This document shows positions 8,243-14,855 of a stretch of DNA of 64,000 nt, one piece after another; the stretch's first letter is position 1, and each line of letters begins with the position of its first letter. This DNA is from Pseudomonadales bacterium (lineage in GTDB: Bacteria; Pseudomonadota; Gammaproteobacteria; Pseudomonadales; Azotimanducaceae), in contig JANQPF010000021.1 of assembly GCA_028285415.1 (NCBI GenBank), positions 1-64,000 on the forward strand. The letters are read 5' to 3'. The translations under genes were made by a program, and so were the position numbers. Below the pieces are notes generated by a model. The model worked only from the letters and a program-made list of their open reading frames with translations, made no database searches and was not told where the DNA came from.

Positions 8243-9244
8243 GTGCGGCTGGCGGACTTCGTCGTAAGTTACAGCCTGGAAATCAATAACCGGTGTCTGC
8301 GGTACCTGGCCGAATGTGACGCCCGCGGCAGCATGCTGGCTGCTGATCAGGGCGCTGCGGTGGCTGCAGAGATGCATACCGTCTATGCCGAAAGCCTGCT
8401 CGCCCGGGACAGTCGCCGCCTGACCAGCATGTGGGCCCTGACCGCACCCGGCTGGAAAGGGGTGAACGGGGCGCTGGGTGAGCATGTCGACGGGCTCAGG
8501 GAAGCCTCCGGAGCCCTGACGGATGCCGCATCCAACCGCCGGCTGGCGTTGCGGTTGGCCTCCCTTGCCAGTGAAGACGACGAAGCAGAGGCCATTCTCA
8601 AGGTGGCACGCAAGCTGCCGAGCGAGGTGCCGCTGACCTGGGACGATCTGAATGACTTGTTTGCCGACGACAGCGCCTGTTGGCGCGCTGCGGACAGTTT
8701 CCGGGCGCTGGCTGACGAAGAGGTGCTCAAGCGCGTCGCGCGCAGCTACCGCAAAGGGCACCGCCTGGCTGGTGCGCTGCGCGAGCATGCGGCGGACGGC
8801 AGCGTGGTCGTCTGGCTGGACGACGAAAGCGACAAGTTTCACAAATGGGTGCAGCTGACGGCGCATCAGATGGAACTTTTCCGCGGCGGACTGTCAGAAA
8901 AAACCAAGGCGCAGCTGTGGTATCTGGACAAAATGTCGGACACGCTGCGCACTCGCGCCGGTTTGCGGGCCCTCAAGCGCGCGACGCGCCGGGTCAACGT
9001 GAAGAAGTCCGTGGCGAAAACTGTGGTCGGTTACATCGATCAGCAGATTACCAAGATGGACAAACGGATCGTGCGTCTGGCTGACGGGTGTTTCAACGTG
9101 AAGCCACGGCGGGTCGAAGCCGCGCTGGGCCAGGCGTTCAGCGCGCTCGGATTGCCGGAGGTCACGCTGATGGACCCGCAGGTCGCGGCGAACACGCCGA
9201 CCGGCCGGTTAGAGCAGATAGAGAGAATAGAGAGAACGGTTTGA
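8243..9244 (+). CDS. CHAD domain-like protein
   Basis: A GTG at 8243 preceded by GGGGG (8232-8236) is chosen as start and gives 333 residues; the frame stays open to 8165. The protein is helical and rich in Arg, Lys and His. Its middle part ('YRKGHRLAGALREHAADGSVVVWLDDESDKFHKWVQLTAHQMELF...LWYLDKMSDTL') resembles CHAD domains, which are four-helix bundles linked to polyphosphate binding, and it may carry two such units. Similarity is weak, so the family call is moderate. The stop is followed two bases later by the ATG of the redoxin gene, suggesting one operon. No signal peptide is seen, so it should be cytoplasmic. Confidence 0.6.
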   Translation: MRLADFVVSYSLEINNRCLRYLAECDARGSMLAADQGAAVAAEMHTVYAESLLARDSRRLTSMWALTAPGWKGVNGALGEHVDGLREASGALTDAASNRRLALRLASLASEDDEAEAILKVARKLPSEVPLTWDDLNDLFADDSACWRAADSFRALADEEVLKRVARSYRKGHRLAGALREHAADGSVVVWLDDESDKFHKWVQLTAHQMELFRGGLSEKTKAQLWYLDKMSDTLRTRAGLRALKRATRRVNVKKSVAKTVVGYIDQQITKMDKRIVRLADGCFNVKPRRVEAALGQAFSALGLPEVTLMDPQVAANTPTGRLEQIERIERTV

Positions 9245-9246
9245 GG

Positions 9247-9834
9247 ATGTACAAACGCGTAGTGGATTTGTGGCGCTGGTCGATACTGCTGCCCGGGGTG
9301 TTGCTCGTCAGCGTGATCGCCACGGCCGAGGATGACTATGCAACCGGTTGGGGTCCGGCAATCGGCAGCGCGTTGCCTGTCCTCGATGCACCGGATCAGA
9401 GCGGAGCGCGGCGCACGCTTGCCGATCTCAGTGGTGACCAGGGATTGTTGTTGTTCCTCAGCCGATCGGCCGACTGGTGACCCTTCTGTAAAAACCAGTT
9501 CGTGCAACTGGAAGAATGGCGTGAACAATTTGCGGGTCTGGGCATCAACGTAGCGGGTATGACCTATGACGAGCTTGGCATCCTGGCGGAGTTTCATGCT
9601 GCGGAGAATCTTGGCTTTCCGCTGCTCAAAGACGAGAACGCCCGGCACGTCAATGCGCTCGGCATTCGCAACGAAGACTACGACCAAGGCCACCGGGCGT
9701 ACGGCATACCCCACCCCGGCATTCTCCTCATCAGCCCGGACGGTAAGATCAAGGCGAAGTATGCGGTGCCCGGGTATCGCCGCAGACCGCCGTTCAAGGC
9801 GTTGTATGGAGACGTTGAAGCGGCGCTGCGCTAG
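9247..9834 (+). CDS. Redoxin-family selenoprotein (AhpC/TSA-like), TGA at 9478-9480 read as selenocysteine
   Basis: The ATG at 9247 opens a frame interrupted only by TGA at 9478-9480 and closed by TAG at 9832-9834. Read through, it gives 195 residues with U78. An N-terminal hydrophobic signal or anchor (about 10-28, ending 'VSVIATA') points to the periplasm. The rest is a thioredoxin fold of the AhpC/TSA group: 'AIGSALPVLDAPDQSGARRTL', then 'RSADW-U-PFCKNQ', then 'YGIPHPGILLISPDGKI'. The TGA falls exactly on the first Cys of a WCxxC active site, giving UxxC, and homology continues without a frameshift on the far side. A hairpin fitting bacterial SECIS rules follows the TGA. It would reduce a peroxide or disulfide. 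The alternative is a nonsense mutation in a CxxC redoxin. Confidence 0.83.
9481..9514 (+). promoter_or_regulatory. Bacterial SECIS-like hairpin downstream of the UGA codon
   Basis: Inside the coding sequence, CCAGTT (9495-9500) and AACTGG (9506-9511) form a perfect six-base-pair stem closed by the loop CGTGC (9501-9505). The loop G at 9502 is the second loop base and lies 22 bases past the TGA. Bacterial SECIS elements bound by SelB have a short stem with a G in the first two loop positions, 16-37 bases after the UGA. A lower stem CTTC (9483-9486) with GAAG (9511-9514) would need an asymmetric bulge. Confidence 0.7.
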
Positions 9835-9957
9835 CGCAGGCGTCGGTATCACGACGCGGCGGACGGATGGTCGGACAGGTGGTCGGACAAGAACCGCGGT
9901 AAATAATGCGCAAAATCGCCTGGCCGCGGTTGATTTCACCGCGCCCCATTCGCTTAA

Positions 9958-10830
9958 ATGCGCCGCACCATGAAACGCCACCATCGACATCTCCCGCTCC
10001 TGTTTGCCGCCTGGCTGAGCCTGGCCGGTTGTTCGTCGATCGTCAGCTCTGTGACACAGGGTTTTGCCGACGACCTGTCCACGGCGATTCTGGACAATGA
10101 AGATCTGGCAATGGTGCGTGACGGCGCGCCGTCCTACTTGATCCTGATCGACAGCCTCGTCGCCCGTTCCCCCGATGACGCCTACATGCTGCAACAGTCG
10201 GCCTCGCTGCATTCTGCTTACGCCGCCGCGTTTGTCACGGACGAGAAGCGGGCAAAGCTCCTCCACGACAAAGCCAGGAGCCAGGCGCTGGCTGCAGCCT
10301 GTATCAGACTGAAAGATGCCTGTGGCCTCGATACCCGGCCGTTTCGCGAGTTTGAAAACTGGGTGCAGCAGCGTAAGTTGAAGGAGGTACCGGCACTTTA
10401 CGATCTGGGCACCACCTGGGCGAGTTGGATACAGGCGAACAGCGACGATTTCAACGCGATCGCCGACCTGGCACGGGTCAAGGCGTTGATGCTCAAAGTG
10501 ACGGAGCTCGACGACAGTCACGACAACGGCGGCGTTTATCTATACTTAGGTGTGTTCGAAACACTGTTTCCGCCTGCCATGGGCGGTAACCCTGAGCTGG
10601 GGAAGGAGTATTTCGAGGCAGCGGTGTTACGCTCGGAAGGTGCAAATCTGATGGCCAAAGTGCTTTTTGCCGAGCAGTACGCCAGACTGGTTTTCGACCG
10701 GGAACTGCACGACAAGCTCCTGAGTGAGGTGCTGACGGCGCCGGCCAGGGCTCCCGGCTTGACGTTGATGAACACGGTGGCGCAGGAACAGGCTCAACAA
10801 CTTCTGGATTCAGCGGATGACTATTTTTAG
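9958..10830 (+). CDS. TatT-like lipoprotein of a TRAP transporter (TRAP-T component)
   Basis: The 290-residue product has a lipoprotein signal ending in 'LSLAGC' with lipidated C25; an ATG at 9970 is an equally good start. The mature part is all helical. Its sequence ('PSYLILIDSLVARSPDDAYMLQQSASLHSAYAAAF', 'LKDACGLDTRPFREFENWV', 'YLYLGVFETLFPPAMGGNPELGKEYFEAAV') matches the TatT family, TPR-like lipoproteins that bind DctP-type receptors and are thought to handle hydrophobic ligands. It starts the seven-gene overlapping operon and overlaps the DctP gene by 14 bases. A 123-base gap separates it from the redoxin gene. Confidence 0.88.
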   Translation: MRRTMKRHHRHLPLLFAAWLSLAGCSSIVSSVTQGFADDLSTAILDNEDLAMVRDGAPSYLILIDSLVARSPDDAYMLQQSASLHSAYAAAFVTDEKRAKLLHDKARSQALAAACIRLKDACGLDTRPFREFENWVQQRKLKEVPALYDLGTTWASWIQANSDDFNAIADLARVKALMLKVTELDDSHDNGGVYLYLGVFETLFPPAMGGNPELGKEYFEAAVLRSEGANLMAKVLFAEQYARLVFDRELHDKLLSEVLTAPARAPGLTLMNTVAQEQAQQLLDSADDYF

Positions 10831-11824
10831 ACGGTTTGGTTTTCTTCTGGTGTTGTGTGCCGGCTGCCTTACGCTGCCGGCGCAGGCGGCAACGTTCAAG
10901 ATAGCAACCCTCTCTCCCGAGGGCTCAGGCTGGATGAAGGTGCTGCGCAAGTACGGCAAGCGCATCGAGGAACGCACCGACGGTGAAGTGAAGTTCAAGT
11001 TTTACCCGGGCGGCGTCATGGGTGATGACAAGGCGGTCATGCGGAAAATGCGCGTCGGGCAGCTGCATGGCGCCGTGGTGACCTCTGGCGGGCTGGCCCA
11101 GGTTTACCCGGACATTGCGCTTTACAGCATGCCGATGCTGTTCCGCAGCGAGGCGGAGATTGATCACGTGCGGGCGGCCCTGGACAGCCAGCTCATGGCG
11201 GGGTTGCGTGAGGAAAAATACGTGGGTTTCGGCTTTGCTGAAGTTGGATTCGCCTACCCGATGTCCCAGCAGCCCGCGGTGAGCGTGACCGCGATGCGGC
11301 AGCGTAAGGTATGGACGCCCGACAACGATCAGGCGTCGCTCGAGGGGTTCAAGGCGTTCGACATATCGCCGATTCCCCTGCCGATCGCCGACGTGCTCGC
11401 AGGCCTTCAAACCGGGCTCATCGACAGCATCGCGTCGCCGCCGATCGGCGCAATAGCTCTGCAGTGGCACACCCAGGTCGACTACGCGCTGGAGCTGCCG
11501 CTACTCTACATTTACGGCCTTTTTGCCATGGCAGAGCGGCCCTTTAACCGGCTTTCGGCTGAGCATCAGGCGGTTGTCAGCGAAGAGATGCAAACGGCGG
11601 TCAAAGAGGTGGACGCTGCGGCGCGCCGGGATCACAACAGTGCCAAGGCCGCATTGTCCAATCAAGGCATCGAGTGGCTGCAGCCGGGTTCCGAAGATAC
11701 AACGGAATGGATAACTCTGGCGGACGACGCCCGCCGCGACATGGTAGCGGGCGACTATATCTCCGCCGGTTTGTACCAGAAGACCATCGATCTACTCGCA
11801 GAGTTCCGCGAATCGGGTGGTTGA
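10817..11824 (+). CDS. TRAP transporter solute-binding protein, DctP family
   Basis: This 335-residue periplasmic protein has a signal peptide cleaved near 'LPAQAA' (residues 22-25). The mature part begins 'TFKIATLSPEGSGWMKVLRKYGKRIEERTDGEVKFKFYPGGVMGDD', the usual DctP opening, with the family's conserved arginine region near 'YPMSQQPAVSVTAMRQRKVWTPDND'. It should pass ligand to the DctQ and DctM membrane subunits, with the TatT lipoprotein as partner. It overlaps the genes on both sides by 14 and 8 bases. The TatT-associated DctP branch is generally not a C4-dicarboxylate binder, so the ligand is open. Confidence 0.92.
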   Translation: MTIFRRFGFLLVLCAGCLTLPAQAATFKIATLSPEGSGWMKVLRKYGKRIEERTDGEVKFKFYPGGVMGDDKAVMRKMRVGQLHGAVVTSGGLAQVYPDIALYSMPMLFRSEAEIDHVRAALDSQLMAGLREEKYVGFGFAEVGFAYPMSQQPAVSVTAMRQRKVWTPDNDQASLEGFKAFDISPIPLPIADVLAGLQTGLIDSIASPPIGAIALQWHTQVDYALELPLLYIYGLFAMAERPFNRLSAEHQAVVSEEMQTAVKEVDAAARRDHNSAKAALSNQGIEWLQPGSEDTTEWITLADDARRDMVAGDYISAGLYQKTIDLLAEFRESGG

Positions 11825-12278
11825 ACGCCTTTTCAGCTGGCTGCGGCGCATTGAAGATGCGCTCCTTGCGCTGCTTCTGACCGCAATGATCGGCGTGGCG
11901 GCAACTCAGGTGCTGCTGCGCAACTTCTTCGATACCGGCCTCTATTGGGGTGACAGTGCCGTGCGCGTCATGGTGCTGTGGGTGGCGATGCTCGGGGCGA
12001 TGGTCGCTTCGCGCAGCGATGAGCACATCCGCATCGATCTGGCAGGACGTTATCTGCCCCCGGCCATGAAAGTGCACGTCGCACGTCTGGTGAACTTCTG
12101 CGTATTTGCTCTCCTGTGTGCGTTTGCCTGGTACAGCGCTGAATTCGTACGTTACGAATACGAAGACCAGACCGTCGCTTTTGCGGATATTCCCGCCTGG
12201 ATGTGCGAGATCATCATGCCGATTGGCGCTGCGGTGATGGCCTTGCGTTACGCCATTTTGACCGTCAAGCCGAAATGA
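11817..12278 (+). CDS. TRAP transporter small permease, DctQ type
   Basis: A GTG start at 11817, inside the end of the DctP gene, gives 153 residues with four transmembrane helices, typical for DctQ. Family-like sequence includes 'ATQVLLRNFFDTGLYWGDSAVRVMVLWVAMLGAMVASRSDEHIRID'. It forms the inner-membrane complex with DctM. The eight-base overlap with the DctP gene and the four-base overlap with the DctM gene show tight translational coupling. Confidence 0.9.
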   Translation: MVERLFSWLRRIEDALLALLLTAMIGVAATQVLLRNFFDTGLYWGDSAVRVMVLWVAMLGAMVASRSDEHIRIDLAGRYLPPAMKVHVARLVNFCVFALLCAFAWYSAEFVRYEYEDQTVAFADIPAWMCEIIMPIGAAVMALRYAILTVKPK

Positions 12279-13555
12279 TTCTGCTTGGTGTCATTCTGCT
12301 GATTCTGCTGGCGCTGGCCGGAGCACCGCTCTTTGCGGTCCTTCTCGGGGCGGCGATGCTCGGGTTTTACAGCGCCGAGATTGATCTTGCCATCATCGCA
12401 ATAGAGCTCTATCGAATTGTCGATACGCCGCTCCTCATTGCGCTGCCACTCTTTACCTTCGCAGGGTATCTGCTGAGCGAAGCGAATACCTCAACGCGGC
12501 TCGTCAACCTGGTGCAGAGCATGTTCGGCTTTCTCCCGAGTGGGCTTGCGGTGGTCGGTTTTGTGGCGTGCGCCGTTTTCACGGCGCTCACGGGGGCGTC
12601 GGGTGTCACCATCGTTGCGCTCGGCGCCTTGCTCCTGCCGGCGCTCAAAGAGTCGGGCTTCAGCGAACGCTTCAGTCTGGGTCTCGTCACCACGTCCGGC
12701 AGCCTGGGACTCCTCCTCGTGCCGTCAGTGCCGCTGATTCTCTACGGGGTCATTGCGCAGCAGATGAACGTGGGTGAGCCTTTCACGATCGTCGACCTTT
12801 TCATAGCCGGTATTGTGCCGCTGCTCCTGATGCTCGGTCTCCTCACCTCCTGGACGCTGTGGATACATCGCGGCGGGAAAATCCCGCGTACGCCGTTCGC
12901 CTGGCCAAACGTGTGGCAGGCGGTCAAAGACGCCCGCTGGGAGCTGCCGCTGCCCTTCATCGTGCTGGGTGGCGTGTTCAGCGGTTTTCTAGCTGTCTCC
13001 GAAGCTGCAGCCGTCACAGCGTTGTACGTCATCGTTGCCGAAGTCCTGCTATATCGTGAGATCAGCATTCGCGAGCTGCCCAGAATCATGGTCGAGTCCA
13101 TGGTCATGGTAGGCGGCATTCTCCTCATTCTGGGGATTGCTCTGGCGTTTACCAATTTCCTGGTTGACGCGGAAGTGCCGCAAAAGCTCTTCGAATTCAT
13201 GGAAGAGTACATCAGCAGTCCGTTGGGATTTTTGTTGCTGCTCAACATTCTGCTGTTGGCGCTCGGCGCGGTTCTCGACATCTTCTCGGCGATTGTCATC
13301 ATGGTCCCGCTGCTGCTGCCGGTAGCGGCGAACTACGGTATCCATCCCGTGCATTTGGGGATAATCTTTCTTGCCAACATGCAGATTGGTTACTTCACAC
13401 CGCCGATAGGTATGAACCTCTTCATCGCCAGCTACCGATTCGACAAACCGCTGATCGAGCTCTACAAAGCAGCATGGCCCTTCATGGTGGTGTTGCTGAT
13501 AGCCCTGCTGTTGATTACGTACGTTCCCGTTCTGAGCCTGGGTCTCATTTCCTGA
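12275..13555 (+). CDS. TRAP transporter large permease, DctM type
   Basis: The ATG at 12275 overlaps the DctQ stop (ATGA) and gives 426 residues; the frame is open further upstream, but that part reads as DctQ antiphase. It is a polytopic membrane protein with about 12 helices. Family signatures are 'TPLLIALPLFTFAGYLLSEA', 'TGASGVTIVALGALLLPALKESGFSERFSLGLVTTSGSLGLLLVPSVPLILYG' split over two helices, and the C-terminal 'ANMQIGYFTPPIGMNLFIASYRF'. It carries ions and solute across the inner membrane. Its stop shares one base with the MlaC start. Confidence 0.93.
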   Translation: MILLGVILLILLALAGAPLFAVLLGAAMLGFYSAEIDLAIIAIELYRIVDTPLLIALPLFTFAGYLLSEANTSTRLVNLVQSMFGFLPSGLAVVGFVACAVFTALTGASGVTIVALGALLLPALKESGFSERFSLGLVTTSGSLGLLLVPSVPLILYGVIAQQMNVGEPFTIVDLFIAGIVPLLLMLGLLTSWTLWIHRGGKIPRTPFAWPNVWQAVKDARWELPLPFIVLGGVFSGFLAVSEAAAVTALYVIVAEVLLYREISIRELPRIMVESMVMVGGILLILGIALAFTNFLVDAEVPQKLFEFMEEYISSPLGFLLLLNILLLALGAVLDIFSAIVIMVPLLLPVAANYGIHPVHLGIIFLANMQIGYFTPPIGMNLFIASYRFDKPLIELYKAAWPFMVVLLIALLLITYVPVLSLGLIS

Positions 13556-14112
13556 TGCATCGAATGGCTTTTCTGCTATTCCTGCTACTGCCGCTGCAGG
13601 GATACGGTGATAGCGCAGAGCCGGTCGAGCGTCTGCACTCAGCCCTTCTGGAGGCGATGCAGTTGGACGACCATCCAGCCCGCGAAGCCCACCTGCGGCC
13701 GGTCATCGGCGAAGCTTTTGACGGGCGGCGCATTGCCGGGATCAGTCTGGGCCGCACCTGGCGGAGCCTCGACGACGCTCAGCGGGACGATTTTGTTGCC
13801 CTCCTGATGGACCTTGTCGTTGCCACCTACGCGGACCGGTTTGATCGGTTCAACAATCAGAGTTTTGTTACCGACGCGGTGCAAACCGTACAAGCCAACG
13901 TCGTGGTACAGACGCGGCTGGTGCGCGTCGACGATGAGGACGTGCGGCTCGACTATGTTCTGAGACAAGGCAGGATCTTCAACGTCATCGCCGATGGCGT
14001 CAGCGATTTGTCATTGCGGCGTGCCGACTACAACAGCATCCTGAAACAGGAAGGCTACGACAGTCTGGTACAGCATCTGCGAGACAAAACGGCTGCAGCG
14101 AGGAACGGGTGA
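13555..14112 (+). CDS. MlaC/Ttg2D-family periplasmic phospholipid-binding protein (HpnM-like)
   Basis: The ATG at 13555 follows the DctM stop in a TGATG junction and gives 185 residues with a signal peptide (MHRMAFLLFLLLPLQGYG). The mature part fits the MlaC/Ttg2D/HpnM family: 'LRPVIGEAFDGRRIAGISLGRTWRSLDDAQRDDFVALLMDLVVATYADRF', then 'VVVQTRLVRVDDEDVRLDYVLRQ' and 'WxxxxI'-type 'RIFNVIADGVSDLSLRRADYNSIL'. MlaC proteins shuttle phospholipid across the periplasm. Its place directly after a TRAP transporter and before MlaA is unusual, since the classic MlaFEDB complex is missing here. Confidence 0.88.
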   Translation: MHRMAFLLFLLLPLQGYGDSAEPVERLHSALLEAMQLDDHPAREAHLRPVIGEAFDGRRIAGISLGRTWRSLDDAQRDDFVALLMDLVVATYADRFDRFNNQSFVTDAVQTVQANVVVQTRLVRVDDEDVRLDYVLRQGRIFNVIADGVSDLSLRRADYNSILKQEGYDSLVQHLRDKTAAARNG

Positions 14113-14855
14113 AACGCCTGCTTGCAGCGCTAGCGTGGCTCGGGGCTGCCGGCTGCGCCGGTATGGGAGGGGATGAATACGCGGTATACGACCCGCACGA
14201 GCGCGCCAACCGCGCCGTCTACGACGTCGTCGACTCTGTCGATCGGCACACGCTGACGCCGGTGGCGCGCGGCTATCAGAAGATCACCCCCGACTGGCTC
14301 GAGAGGGGAATATCGAACGTGTTTCTGAACCTGCGCACGGTGCCGAGCGCACTCAACGGTTTTCTGCAAGGCAAACCTCGTAGCGGCGCCACAGACCTTG
14401 CCCGGGTGGTGATTAACTCGACGGCAGGCATCGGCGGCTTCTTCGACGTCGCCTCGCGCATGGATCTGCGCTATCAGGAAGAAGATTTCGGGCAGACCCT
14501 GGCAGTTTGGGGGGTGACGCGCTCGCGTTATATTTACGTGCCCTTTCTCGGACCCTCAACGCTGCGCGATCTACCGACCACGCTCGTGCGCAGCTACGTG
14601 CCGCGTCTGCTTCTCGGCAGCGAGTACCACTGGAGCATCAGCGTGGTCGACGCCGTCAGCACCAGGGCGGAACTGCTGAGTGCAACGGACGTGCGCGATG
14701 CAAGCGCTCTGGATCCCTATGCCTTCACACGCGACGCCTACTTTCAACGCCGCAGGTTCCTCGTGTATGACGGCCAGTTGCCGTTAGAAGACATGTTCGA
14801 CGATTTCGACGAGTTCGAGGATTTCGAAGAAACCGACAACCCCGACGATGGTTAG
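14109..14855 (+). CDS. mlaA: MlaA (VacJ) family outer-membrane lipoprotein
   Basis: A GTG at 14109 overlapping the MlaC stop gives 248 residues. The signal peptide ends in a lipobox with C16 ('LGAAGC'). The core matches MlaA/VacJ: 'YDPHERANRAVYDVVDSVDRHTLTPVARGY', 'VPSALNGFLQGKP', 'VINSTAGIGGFFDVASRMDL' and 'EDFGQTLAVWGV'. MlaA sits in the inner leaflet of the outer membrane and removes misplaced phospholipid. The last 25 residues are strongly acidic (DDFDEFEDFEETDNPDDG), an extension that may bind a basic partner. It overlaps the RND gene by eight bases. Confidence 0.93.
   Translation: MKRLLAALAWLGAAGCAGMGGDEYAVYDPHERANRAVYDVVDSVDRHTLTPVARGYQKITPDWLERGISNVFLNLRTVPSALNGFLQGKPRSGATDLARVVINSTAGIGGFFDVASRMDLRYQEEDFGQTLAVWGVTRSRYIYVPFLGPSTLRDLPTTLVRSYVPRLLLGSEYHWSISVVDAVSTRAELLSATDVRDASALDPYAFTRDAYFQRRRFLVYDGQLPLEDMFDDFDEFEDFEETDNPDDG

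Noticed and set aside
9088-9480. 130-residue ORF ending at the TGA, read as a separate truncated protein
   Set aside because: It includes antiphase CHAD-gene sequence before 9247 and breaks the redoxin fold; reading through TGA gives a full protein with a SECIS-like hairpin.
9040-10521. 493-residue open frame on the reverse strand across the redoxin and TatT genes
   Set aside because: It is antisense to well-supported genes, has no family features and reflects the GC-rich third-position shadow effect.
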